DNA of 64,000 nt from the NCBI RefSeq assembly GCF_001693435.1, contig NZ_CM004509.1, positions 2,837,643-2,901,642 of the forward strand, written 5' to 3'. This stretch comes from Gilliamella sp. wkB7. Lineage in GTDB: Bacteria; Pseudomonadota; Gammaproteobacteria; Enterobacterales; Orbaceae. The notes beneath the pieces were generated by a model that was given only the letters and a program-made list of their open reading frames with translations, was not told the DNA's origin and ran no database searches. Both the position numbers and the translations under genes were made by a program. Shown piece by piece: positions 29,793 through 38,503 of the stretch (positions within the stretch are counted from its first letter, which is position 1; the number at the start of each line of letters is the position of its first letter).

Positions 29793-30458
29793 ATGAACTT
29801 TATTTATTTAGCGAATATCAATAATCTATCGTGGTCTGTTTTACAGGATCAAAAAAAAATACTTAGCCACTCCGCGCAGTTAGATATCGAGAAATATAAA
29901 TTTGAGCAAGATAAATGCCGTAGTTTAGTTGGCAAAATGCTGTTGCTTTATTCTTTACAATGTCATGAACAATTACAACAATCCCACTTACCCATCATTG
30001 ATTATGGTCTTTACCGAAAGCCATTTATTCATTCAATGAAAGGACATTTCAATATTTCACATTCTCATGATTGGGTTGCTTGTGTATATAGTAGTAATGG
30101 TGAAGTTGGTATAGATATTGAACACATTAAGCCAGTTAATATTATTGACTATCAAGATGTTATGACTGGAAATGAGTACCAAAGAGCACTTAATAATCCA
30201 AATTTTGACTTCTTTCAATTATGGACATTAAAAGAAGCAATTATGAAAGCTCAAGGGCAGGGATTCTATCTCTCACCATCTTCGTTTGAGTTACCGTTCC
30301 CCTTTTATAATGATGAGATTGTAGAAATTAACCACACACGTTGGTTTGTTTATAGTCAAAGCTTTGCCAATGAATATAAGTTGTCTTTGGCTTCTTTATA
30401 TCCAATCGTTGAAAATGTACAAGTCATTCCATTGCAACTCGATCAATTTTGGCAGTAA
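29793..30458 (+). CDS. Sfp-type 4'-phosphopantetheinyl transferase
   Basis: Transfers the phosphopantetheine arm of CoA to the carrier-domain serines, here most likely S1015, S2093, S3609 and S4689 of the NRPS. The 221-residue protein has the Sfp signatures: a KPFI substrate-loop stretch, FNISHSHDWVAC, GIDIE (metal-binding D and E), and FFQLWTLKEAIMKAQGQG (the W-x-x-K-E-x-x-x-K motif). The gene is 65 bases after the NRPS stop in the same direction; AGGTAAAGATA precedes its ATG. The pair is a self-contained activation-and-synthesis unit. The order and orientation support a dedicated role. Confidence 0.93.
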   Translation: MNFIYLANINNLSWSVLQDQKKILSHSAQLDIEKYKFEQDKCRSLVGKMLLLYSLQCHEQLQQSHLPIIDYGLYRKPFIHSMKGHFNISHSHDWVACVYSSNGEVGIDIEHIKPVNIIDYQDVMTGNEYQRALNNPNFDFFQLWTLKEAIMKAQGQGFYLSPSSFELPFPFYNDEIVEINHTRWFVYSQSFANEYKLSLASLYPIVENVQVIPLQLDQFWQ

Positions 30459-30544
30459 TTAATTATTAAAGTGACACTTAATTATAAAGTAGATAAAATA
30501 GCAAAAATTATACATTTATAAAATAACAATTAGAGTAAATCGGA

Positions 30545-31945
30545 ATGGCAAAGCAAATTAAAGTAATAAAATGTCCAAATTGCGGCAGTATAGAAAAAAC
30601 GGAAATAAAACCTGAACATTATCGTTGTGAAAATTGTAATACCGAATATTTTTTAGATAGTGATGATATAAATGTAAATGTTAAATATCATAATCATAAT
30701 CAGAATAGTACACAAACAAATTATCTTGATGAAGCTAACATTAAATCAATTATTATTATTGTTGCATGTATCGTTGTTGCTATTGTTTTCGGTAGTTTGA
30801 TTTCAATATTCTTTAAATCAAAATCCTATTCGAATAATTCATATTCAAATCCTCCTGTAACTCATACAACAAAATCAACAAAGAGTGATACAACCTTACC
30901 TGCTGAGACAAAAAATAGTGTCAAAGACGTTAATTATCATTATTGTTCATTAACGTTAGTTGAGAACAAACCTTTCATTATTAGCATTGCTCAACGCAAA
31001 TACAGCCAATCAAGCCAAAGTAAATACTTTTTTATTGTTCATGATTTGCTTGCTTATAAAATTGTTCAAGAAAGTGAAATTGCAGATTTAAAATTGGATA
31101 ATTTTGGGAACGTAAAATGGGATTCCTATGATTTTACTCAAGATAAAACTTATCTAACTGCAGGAAAACGAGCCGCTTTCCTACTTGATAAAAAGAAACT
31201 TACTTTGACGGATGTAACCTCATCATTATTAGAAAATTACCCTCAATACAATACGGGTATAGCATCGATTAATATTACCACTGCTCAAAGTACAAGAGGT
31301 GCTCGTGTTTTCCATATACTTACTGATGATGGACAAAAAATTTATTATTTTCCAATTCAGGACAAAGCTTATGTCGATAATAACGATTTTTACATGGCAC
31401 TTAAGAACTTTGATCAAGTAAATGATAGCAGTGAACATACGGCTTTTAGCTTTGCTCAACGATATGATAAAGATTTTAAATTAATTAAATTCATCTATGT
31501 CAGCCCTGATGGCAAAAGTTATTATACCTTTACTTCCGCTGATGTAGGCGATGAAAGAACAGATGGTTCTGGTAAATTCACTGATGAGGCAAGTGCTTAT
31601 AACATTGATAATACTTTTTATCGAAATTCTAAATATCGATTAGTTTCTCATCAAAATTTAACGCCGAACAGATTATATTTTAGCCCTGAAATTGTTTATT
31701 TTGACGATACTTCATTAATTATAAAAACTAAAGCGAGTGCTAGCCCTGATTCACATTACAATTACCAAAGACTTGATACAAACACAGGCAAAGTATTGTG
31801 GACACTATCGGAAGATAAGATTAGGATTAAAGAGGTCACTCATTTAAATGATAATTTTATTGCTAAACAAAACTGTGATAAATATGCAATTATTAGTTCC
31901 GATGGAACGATTTCAAAAGAAATAACATTAACTCAAGAAAAATAA
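30545..31945 (+). CDS. Zinc-ribbon, single-membrane-segment protein with a large C-terminal domain
   Basis: A 466-residue protein. The N terminus is a zinc ribbon, C10-PN-C13 and C28-EN-C31, followed by a low-complexity linker and one membrane segment at about residues 67-90 (IKSIIIIVACIVVAIVFGSL). The large C-terminal part (about 110-466) is rich in short strands with DG and SPD turns (KLTLTDVTSSLL, FIYVSPDGKSYYTFT), possibly a beta-propeller-like domain, probably outside the membrane. I cannot assign a function. The gene starts 86 bases after the PPTase stop and the SPFH-SHOCT gene follows 17 bases later. The combination resembles the zinc-ribbon and SPFH proteins of membrane-stress operons such as ydjFGHI of Bacillus subtilis, by analogy only. 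Confidence 0.75.
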   Translation: MAKQIKVIKCPNCGSIEKTEIKPEHYRCENCNTEYFLDSDDINVNVKYHNHNQNSTQTNYLDEANIKSIIIIVACIVVAIVFGSLISIFFKSKSYSNNSYSNPPVTHTTKSTKSDTTLPAETKNSVKDVNYHYCSLTLVENKPFIISIAQRKYSQSSQSKYFFIVHDLLAYKIVQESEIADLKLDNFGNVKWDSYDFTQDKTYLTAGKRAAFLLDKKKLTLTDVTSSLLENYPQYNTGIASINITTAQSTRGARVFHILTDDGQKIYYFPIQDKAYVDNNDFYMALKNFDQVNDSSEHTAFSFAQRYDKDFKLIKFIYVSPDGKSYYTFTSADVGDERTDGSGKFTDEASAYNIDNTFYRNSKYRLVSHQNLTPNRLYFSPEIVYFDDTSLIIKTKASASPDSHYNYQRLDTNTGKVLWTLSEDKIRIKEVTHLNDNFIAKQNCDKYAIISSDGTISKEITLTQEK

Positions 31946-31962
31946 AATATAAGGTAATCTAA

Positions 31963-32982
31963 ATGGCTTTAGGCAATTTTTTTAAAAAACAATTAAAAAC
32001 AGTCATAGAATGGACAAACCAAGAGCCGGATGTCTTATTCTATGAGTTTCCAACCCCAACAAGCGAAATAAAAAATGCCAGTAAACTCATTATTAATCCT
32101 GGTCAGGGTTGTATTTTAGTTTACAAAGGTGAAGTAATTGATGTAATTATCAAATCGGGGATTTACGAACTTTCAACATCAAACCATCCATTTATTACGA
32201 ACTTGGTGAAAATATTACAGAGTTTTGAAAGTGAAAATAAACTGCATGTTTACTTTTTCCGATTAGCTAGCTTAGTTGATCAGAAATGGGGAACAGCAAC
32301 ACCAATTAAGTATGTTGATAGTGTATATCAATTTCCAATTGAGCTTGGTGCTTATGGTACCTATTCGATTAAAATTGAGCATGCTGGGCTGTTTTTCAAA
32401 GAAATTGTTGGGACCAATTCAATTTATACAGCAAAAGATCTTAATAAGTTGATGATGTCACGTATTATACCTACCATCTCATCACAGTTAGCGACTGAAA
32501 GTTATTCATATCAGAATATAGATTCTCAGTTAATTATGTTATCTCAACAAATTAAAGATAATCTTCAAGTTCCTTTTACTAAATTAGGTCTTGTTTTGGA
32601 TGATTTTCAAGTTGAAGCAACATCGTTTAATCAAGAAACATTGGATCGAATCAATAGAATTGCCGATTCAAGAACTGATGCACTAGCGGCCAAAGAAGTT
32701 GGCTTGAATTATGTTGAACATGAAAAACTTAAAGCTCTACGTGATGCAGCACAAAATGAAGGTGGACTTGCTGGAGCTGGTTTACAAATCGGTGCAGGTG
32801 TGGAGTTAGCTAAATCGTTTGATCTAAACAATACAAATACGACTTCGACAGCGAATAATACAGCAAATAGTAATGAAGAAATCATCAAGCAATTAAAACA
32901 ATTGAAAGAGCTAGCGGATGCTGGGATTTTAACGCAAGAGGAGTTTAATGCGAAAAAAGCTCAATTGCTTGAAAAGATTTAA
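31963..32982 (+). CDS. SPFH-domain protein with a C-terminal SHOCT domain
   Basis: A 339-residue protein. Residues about 20-250 form an SPFH/virion-core-like domain (SKLIINPGQGCILVYKG at the start, a long helical DFQVEATSFNQETLDRINRIAD). A flexible Asn/Thr linker follows, and the last 35 residues (EEIIKQLKQLKELADAGILTQEEF and AKKAQLLEKI) are a SHOCT domain, a short helical membrane or oligomerisation module. SPFH proteins scaffold membrane microdomains; the SHOCT tail suggests tethering to a partner, probably the zinc-ribbon membrane protein encoded 17 bases upstream. AAGGTAATCTA precedes the ATG. It is unlike phage-shock PspA. Function beyond this is unknown. Confidence 0.8.
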   Translation: MALGNFFKKQLKTVIEWTNQEPDVLFYEFPTPTSEIKNASKLIINPGQGCILVYKGEVIDVIIKSGIYELSTSNHPFITNLVKILQSFESENKLHVYFFRLASLVDQKWGTATPIKYVDSVYQFPIELGAYGTYSIKIEHAGLFFKEIVGTNSIYTAKDLNKLMMSRIIPTISSQLATESYSYQNIDSQLIMLSQQIKDNLQVPFTKLGLVLDDFQVEATSFNQETLDRINRIADSRTDALAAKEVGLNYVEHEKLKALRDAAQNEGGLAGAGLQIGAGVELAKSFDLNNTNTTSTANNTANSNEEIIKQLKQLKELADAGILTQEEFNAKKAQLLEKI

Positions 32983-33099
32983 AAAATGATGTAACAGTAA
33001 ATTTATTAGTTTGTTGATAATTGTTTATTTTACAGAAACAGATATAAGTTAAAATTAAGAATAGATGTGATTATTGATTTAAACTTAATCAATATCAAG

Positions 33100-33140
33100 A
33101 AATTGCTCAATTCATCAATATGTTATTGAGCAATTTTTCT
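33100..33140. terminator. Bidirectional terminator between convergent genes
   Basis: Stem AAATTGCTCAAT (33100-33111)/ATTGAGCAATTT (33125-33136) with a 13-base loop and a TTTTTCT tail on the plus strand. It sits between the SPFH gene and the convergent GH43 gene and could serve both. Confidence 0.75.
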
Positions 33141-33146
33141 AGCCAA

Positions 33147-34676
33147 TTAGTTATCTATTATATCGAAATATTCGAATTCACACTTGCCGTTGGTTGCTTG
33201 TTTTGCTTGAGTTGAGGCAAAAATACCAACTTTGGCACCCATCCATTTCCCTTTACCTGCGGCAAAATTACGTGTTATTTTTATCCATTGATTATCTTGT
33301 TTTGCATAATAAAATTGGCAAATCCCATTGAGTCCAACATCAACCTTAAATTGGCAAACAGATGTACTGAGTTGCGTAATTTCTTCCTGATATTCATCAA
33401 CGATACCTGAATCTTTCATCCACCCGTAACGATAGCACAAAATATATTTGTCATGGTTAAAGTTAATGGTCAGTGCTGCATAACGTTCACCATAGATAAT
33501 TAAGCCAGCAAAATCACCAGATTGTTCAGGAATGAATGTCACTTTGGTTTGAGCACTGAATTGAAATGATGAAAATTTTTGTAATAAAAGATTCGGCGCA
33601 AAATAGAGTGTTTGTTGTTGATTACGGATTGGAAGCGGCACACAATTTAGAGTCAATGTTCTCCTATTTTCAGCTAACCACTGTTTTTGTGGATTAGCTA
33701 GCCATTGCCATTGTAAACCAAACTTACCCTCTTGAAAATTATCACTGGTTTGAATTTTATAATCGACGGCGGAGTGATTAACGGTTGGTTTTTTTGCGGA
33801 TAAAACAGGTTGACCTGCAATGTTATCATCAATTATTTCACCAATTCTTGGCCAGTCATCTTCACCCCAATACATGGGTTGTAAATGAACTATGCGACCG
33901 TATAAATGAGCATCTTGAAAGTGTACAAACCAACATTCATTATTTTGCAATTCTACCCATCCCCCCTGATGAGGGCCATTGATTGGCGTATTACCTTGAA
34001 AAAGAACGTTACGGGCGACCCAAGGACCTTTAATATGTTTACTGCGTAATATCGTTTGCCAACCTGTTTCAACGCCTCCCGCTGGTGCAAAAATATAATA
34101 CCAATCGTTTCTTTTATATACTTTGGGTCCTTCAAGTGTCGGTAAATCAGCCGTTCCATCATAAATAATTAGTCCTTCACCAATTAAGGCTGAACCATCA
34201 CTTTCCATTTGAAACAGTTGTAATTTATGTTTAAGTCCACATCGGCTTTGTGCAAAAGCATGAATCAACCATGCATTACCATCATCATCCCAAAAAGGGC
34301 AGGGATCTATCCATCCCTTGGCTAATTGAACGCAGTGCGGGTTACTCCATTTTCCCCATGGATTGTCGGTATTGCACATAAATATACCTTCATCAGGCGT
34401 GCTAAAAAACACCCAAAATCTTTGGTCATGATAACGAATAGACGGTGCCCAAACCCCTTTACCAGGTTGAACTTCGTCATAACCAGATAAATTTAGTGAA
34501 GAAAAAACATGGTTAATAATCTGCCAATTTACCAAATTTTTGGAATGTAAAATCGGAATAGCTGGCATGTGATTAAAGCTAGATGAAACCATAAAAAAAT
34601 CATCATTAACTCGAATAATATCTGGATCTGAATAGTCAGCGCAGATGATTGGATTTTTATAATAGTCAAAACTCAT
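33147..34676 (-). CDS. GH43 glycoside hydrolase (beta-xylosidase/arabinofuranosidase type)
   Basis: Hydrolyses terminal xylose or arabinose residues from short oligosaccharides, in the cytoplasm because no signal peptide is seen. The 509-residue protein has the five-bladed GH43 fold residues in order: D17 (SDPDI, catalytic base), D124 (KGWIDPCPFW, pKa modulator) and E182 (LEGPK, catalytic acid). The C-terminal part, about 310-509, is the beta-sandwich domain found on GH43 xylosidases. Length is normal for such enzymes. The GPH symporter gene lies 45 bases upstream in the same direction, so the pair should form one operon for uptake and cleavage of a pentoside. Confidence 0.9.
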   Translation of the reverse strand: MSFDYYKNPIICADYSDPDIIRVNDDFFMVSSSFNHMPAIPILHSKNLVNWQIINHVFSSLNLSGYDEVQPGKGVWAPSIRYHDQRFWVFFSTPDEGIFMCNTDNPWGKWSNPHCVQLAKGWIDPCPFWDDDGNAWLIHAFAQSRCGLKHKLQLFQMESDGSALIGEGLIIYDGTADLPTLEGPKVYKRNDWYYIFAPAGGVETGWQTILRSKHIKGPWVARNVLFQGNTPINGPHQGGWVELQNNECWFVHFQDAHLYGRIVHLQPMYWGEDDWPRIGEIIDDNIAGQPVLSAKKPTVNHSAVDYKIQTSDNFQEGKFGLQWQWLANPQKQWLAENRRTLTLNCVPLPIRNQQQTLYFAPNLLLQKFSSFQFSAQTKVTFIPEQSGDFAGLIIYGERYAALTINFNHDKYILCYRYGWMKDSGIVDEYQEEITQLSTSVCQFKVDVGLNGICQFYYAKQDNQWIKITRNFAAGKGKWMGAKVGIFASTQAKQATNGKCEFEYFDIIDN

Positions 34677-34721
34677 ACTGTTCCCTTTTATTAAACTACT
34701 TTATTGATGTAAGTTTCAATC

Positions 34722-36107
34722 CTAATTGTGATTTTCAACGCTTTTTTGTCTGGTAAGTAAATCTTCTTGGATTTTTTCCATCATTTTGTTATCTAATTTA
34801 TAAAAACGCATTAACCACCATAGTAATAAGTAAGAAAATGCAGGGCCAATGGTTAATAATCCGATAATCCCTTTAGTGGCAAGTGGTGTTTGGACATCTA
34901 CACCTGCTTGATAACCGAGTAAACCTAGACAAACACCAACCAAAGCGCCGGCGACAGCCATACCCAATTTTAAGGCAAATAAATTACCAGAAAAAGAAAG
35001 GCCTGTTGCTCTTCTACCAAATTTCCATTCACCATAATCTGCTGCATTAGCCATCATATTCCATTTAAACGGTTGATACATTTGATGGAAAAAACCAATT
35101 AAAAAATAGAGTGGAAATACTACAGAGAGCCAAACGGGCGGCACAAAAAACATGATTACACCAATGGCAAATAGAATTAAATTTATATTTTTAAAAAGTT
35201 GGATTGCGGTAAATCGTTTTGCAAAATATCCCGCAGCCATTGCCCCGAGTATTGTGCCAATAACTGAAGTTGATACAAAAGCTGATTTCATTGCTGTTCC
35301 CGATGTAGAGCTAATTCCTCCTATCATTAAATAGGTGGCATAATAAAGGGTTGCAGAACTTCTCATTACTCCAGCCATACTTGAAAAAAAGGTAATAATC
35401 GCCACAATACACCATTGATCATTAGCTAATAAGCATTTCAAATCTTTTTTTACGCTAACGTTATTATCTTCAATCGGGGTGACTCTTTCTTTGGTTGTTA
35501 AAAAACAGAATATTAGCATTCCAATTGCAATCAAGCCCATAAATGCCATAGTGAGTTGAAAGCCAAGTTGTTTATCTTCTTTACCTAGCCAATCGACTAA
35601 AAATAATGTGCTCATTGAGACCATTAGACCTGATGCTGATGAGATAGTAAAACGAAACGATTGAGCTGAAAGTCTCTCTTTTTCATTTCGAGTGATAACC
35701 CCTCCGAGTGCACAATAAGGAATATTAATAAATGTATAGCAGAGCATTAATAATGCATAGGAGATATAGGCATAGAGTAATTTTCCTGAATAACCAAAAT
35801 CTGGAGTCGTGTAGGTCATTACTGCCAAAACAGCGTATGGGATAGCAAACCAAATTAACCAAGGACGAAATCTTCCCCATTTGGTTTTAGTTCGATCAGC
35901 AAGCATTCCTGTTATTGGGTCGATGATTGCATCAAAAATTCGTGTTGCTAAAAACATAATCCCGACTGCTGCGGCTGATAGACCATAAATATCAGTATAA
36001 AAGTAGGTTAAAAACATAGTTACGGAAGAATAAACGATTCCGCATGCGGCATCACCCATTCCAAAACCAATTTTTTCCATGACTGATAATTTTTGATTAT
36101 TATCCAT
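34722..36107 (-). CDS. GPH-family pentoside/glycoside:cation symporter
   Basis: Imports a glycoside with a cation across the inner membrane. The 461-residue protein is very hydrophobic with about twelve predicted membrane segments and has the glycoside-pentoside-hexuronide family pattern: KIGFGMGDAACG near the start and a DAIIDPITGMLADRTKTKWGRFRPW loop after segment two. It resembles XynT/YicJ-type transporters. The open frame starts at 36137, but the ATG at 36107 has AAGGAGAAATTG directly upstream and gives the family start; the longer start is rejected. It is the first gene of an operon with the GH43 enzyme. A perfect CRP-type palindrome lies 165-181 bases upstream. Confidence 0.93.
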   Translation of the reverse strand: MDNNQKLSVMEKIGFGMGDAACGIVYSSVTMFLTYFYTDIYGLSAAAVGIMFLATRIFDAIIDPITGMLADRTKTKWGRFRPWLIWFAIPYAVLAVMTYTTPDFGYSGKLLYAYISYALLMLCYTFINIPYCALGGVITRNEKERLSAQSFRFTISSASGLMVSMSTLFLVDWLGKEDKQLGFQLTMAFMGLIAIGMLIFCFLTTKERVTPIEDNNVSVKKDLKCLLANDQWCIVAIITFFSSMAGVMRSSATLYYATYLMIGGISSTSGTAMKSAFVSTSVIGTILGAMAAGYFAKRFTAIQLFKNINLILFAIGVIMFFVPPVWLSVVFPLYFLIGFFHQMYQPFKWNMMANAADYGEWKFGRRATGLSFSGNLFALKLGMAVAGALVGVCLGLLGYQAGVDVQTPLATKGIIGLLTIGPAFSYLLLWWLMRFYKLDNKMMEKIQEDLLTRQKSVENHN

Positions 36108-36272
36108 CAATTTCTCCTTAGAATTATATAAACTCATTGCTTATCAAAATTTTTCATTAAATTGATAACTATTTAGAAGTTATTTTGTTAGTTAACGATT
36201 AGATGAGTTTATAAAATTCATTTTCAAAACAATATTATGATTTTACGTAAGTTAATTACAATATATGGTTAA

Positions 36273-36288
36273 TGTGATAGATATCACA
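36273..36288 (-). promoter_or_regulatory. Perfect CRP-type operator upstream of the pentoside operon
   Basis: TGTGATAGATATCACA, an exact match to the TGTGA-N6-TCACA consensus, with AAT before and GTT after. Its centre is about 173 bases before the symporter ATG. It fits cAMP-CRP activation of a sugar-uptake operon; the inner TGAT-N4-ATCA would also satisfy FNR. Confidence 0.75.
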
Positions 36289-36586
36289 GTTCTGATTTTT
36301 ATAACCTTGTTTTATGACAAGTGACTATCTTAAAAATAATGATAAATAGGAATAATTGATTTGTGGAACAAGAGAGGTGGATAAAGTTGATCTATTAGCT
36401 AATTAGATTACTATTATTTGATACTAATGGTTCTTTGTTAATCGAATATTTATGTTATGGTTAAAAGAATAATTTTAAATAATTATAGTAAGATTATAAC
36501 TATTGGATTCAATAAATATGTTATGCCGACAAAATAGAGAATATCGTTTTTGAAACATTCGAAACATTCGAATCATTAAATAAACT

Positions 36587-36621
36587 ATTCTTTATCAATA
36601 TGTTATGTATTGATAAAGAAT
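36587..36621 (-). terminator. Long hairpin downstream of the MATE gene
   Basis: Perfect 14-bp stem ATTCTTTATCAATA/TATTGATAAAGAAT with loop TGTTATG. On the minus strand it comes 67 bases after the MATE stop and is followed by AGTTTATTT, a weak T-rich tail. Confidence 0.5.
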
Positions 36622-36687
36622 TGCATTGTGTTGCATTTAGTTCATATTTCTACAATGATTTGCTTTTACTTAGTTTAAATTATTCAA

Positions 36688-38100
36688 CTAAATTCTTTGC
36701 TTATGACGCCATAGCCATTTGCCACTGATTAATCGTTGATAGAAGAATATACTTCTAATAATCCAATCTAAAAACATACCAAACCAAACACCAATAACAC
36801 CAAAGCCGAGGTATACACCAAAAATATAGCCCACTACAATTCGGCACATCCACATACTGCCAATAGCTACCCACATGGTGTAGCTGGCATCTTTTGCGCC
36901 TTTAAAACCATAAGGCAAAACAAAAGAAGATGCCCAAAATGGGGTGAATAAAGCATTTAACCAAAGTAAATGTTTAGATATTTGAATAACCTCTTGATTA
37001 TCGGTATACATAGAGCTTAATAGACCCGCAAATGGGATGGATAGAAACGCCAAAAAGCACAATAATATATTGGTCAAATGGAAGATAAATTTCAGTTGTC
37101 TGGTCGGTTGATAGATTTGTCCCATTCCAAGTCGTTTACCGACAATAATGGTCGATGTCGATCCTAATGTCCCTCCTGGTAAATTCAGTAATCCAGCAAT
37201 CGAAAAGGCAATGAAATTAGCTGCAATGGTTGAGGTTCCCATACCGGCTACAAAAGTTTGAGTCAATAATTTACCAATATTAAACATCACAGATTCAACA
37301 CTCGCAGGGATACCAATGCTCAGAATATCAATAAGAATTTTCGCATTGAACGAATGAAAATAGCTTCTAAATGGTATAAATAGTGCTCGACTCGGTTTGA
37401 TCGTTAATACGATTAATATAAATATCATACCGCAGTAACGTGATGCCGTTAAACCAATGCCCGCACCAATAAAACCTAAACCCTCCCAATTAAATACACC
37501 ATAAATCAGTACGTAACTTATTGATAAATTCAATATATTCATAATGATGTTTAAATACATCGGTAGTTTAGTATTACCTGCACCTCTTAACGCACCGCAA
37601 CCCACTAAGATAAATGCTAATGCAGGATAACCCAATACAGTTAATTTAAGAAAGGTTAAAGTAAGTTCTTTGACATTTGGTTCAGCTTTTCCAGCAATGA
37701 TTTCAACAATCCAATAGCCTGAAAATTCTACAAAAACAAAAAGTAAAAGTGAGACTATTATTAGTAAAGTGATGGATTGTCGTGCCGCTGAAACTGCTTT
37801 TTTTCGATTGTGACGCCCTAAACTGAAAGCAACTACAACGGACGTTCCTAGTGCGACAGCCATAAAAAAGGACATAATAATCATATTAAAGCTTTCCGCC
37901 AGACCGACGGCAGCCATTTCAGCATTACCAATCCAACTTACAAGAAAAGTACTGAAAATTCCCATCAATATGACCGATAGGTTTTCAATAAAAATTGGCA
38001 TGGCTAAGGGGAAAATCTCACGCCAAAGCAAAACATTGTTTGAATGTCTTTTTTGGTATAATTGTGATTTTTTTAAGCGATCAACTAATTGAACATTCAA
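36688..38100 (-). CDS. MATE-family efflux transporter
   Basis: Exports cationic drugs or metabolites in exchange for Na+ or H+ in the inner membrane. The 470-residue protein has twelve predicted membrane segments and two repeated halves; typical MATE stretches are WREIFPLAMPIFIENLSVILMG at the start and SIGIPASVESVMFNIG at the start of the second half. Substrate is unknown. It is on the minus strand, 6.9 kb after the NRPS gene on the opposite strand, with the GH43 operon in between, so a link to the NRPS product is only possible, not shown. Confidence 0.9.
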   Translation of the reverse strand: MNVQLVDRLKKSQLYQKRHSNNVLLWREIFPLAMPIFIENLSVILMGIFSTFLVSWIGNAEMAAVGLAESFNMIIMSFFMAVALGTSVVVAFSLGRHNRKKAVSAARQSITLLIIVSLLLFVFVEFSGYWIVEIIAGKAEPNVKELTLTFLKLTVLGYPALAFILVGCGALRGAGNTKLPMYLNIIMNILNLSISYVLIYGVFNWEGLGFIGAGIGLTASRYCGMIFILIVLTIKPSRALFIPFRSYFHSFNAKILIDILSIGIPASVESVMFNIGKLLTQTFVAGMGTSTIAANFIAFSIAGLLNLPGGTLGSTSTIIVGKRLGMGQIYQPTRQLKFIFHLTNILLCFLAFLSIPFAGLLSSMYTDNQEVIQISKHLLWLNALFTPFWASSFVLPYGFKGAKDASYTMWVAIGSMWMCRIVVGYIFGVYLGFGVIGVWFGMFLDWIIRSIFFYQRLISGKWLWRHKQRI

Positions 38101-38503
38101 TTTAAAGCCTAAATTTGTCCATAAAATTTTGCAGATATTATAACTCTTTTATTTAATAAAAATGAACTTATGTTTTAAAAATAAACTTTATTAATATAAT
38201 AATGTTAACTAAGAAATTGATCATCTAAACTCATCGCGAAATTTGATGTATCATTAAAAAATGGACAATAAAAAGGCTATTGATAAAATAAATTGATTCA
38301 GCTCTGAAACAATAGTCAGTATTATTTTATCGTGGTTAAATTTTAGTATTAATTAAACCATATAAAAAAATTTGTCAAAAAGTTTGAGGAGACGCATATG
38401 TTTCAGTATAAAAATTCACATACTTTTCTTGAATGGTGATTTATATAACTATATTATAGCGAGCTTTAAAGACTTTGATCACCAAAATAATAAATGAGTC
38501 CTT
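38101..38503. other. Intergenic region upstream of queH, with a dispersed repeat copy
   Basis: 403 bases between divergent MATE and queH genes. It holds repeat copy A at 38373-38410. No gene was recognised in it. Confidence 0.6.
38373..38410 (+). repeat. 38-bp dispersed repeat, copy A
   Basis: Begins TGTCAAAAAGTTTGAGG and ends TTTCAGTATA. It has the same length as copy B (39245-39282, minus strand) and copy C (58040-58077). By eye it matches copy B at 31 of 38 positions. Together with copy B it encloses queH as inverted repeats. Confidence 0.75.

Larger units (their letters stand above)
36108..36687. other. Intergenic region between the GPH symporter and MATE genes
   Basis: 580 bases without a gene. 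It holds the CRP-type site at 36273-36288, a short GAAACATTC direct repeat (36552-36569), and the hairpin at 36587-36621. A TAATAT -10 for the symporter may be at 36232-36237 on the minus strand. Confidence 0.5.

Noticed and set aside
36552..36580. Direct repeat GAAACATTCGAAACATTCG
   Set aside because: Two short units only, no spacers, so not a CRISPR array or an origin; could be a regulator half-site but with no support.
36688..38100. MATE exporter as the dedicated exporter of the NRPS product
   Set aside because: It is on the opposite strand, 7 kb away, beyond an unrelated sugar operon; proximity alone is not enough.
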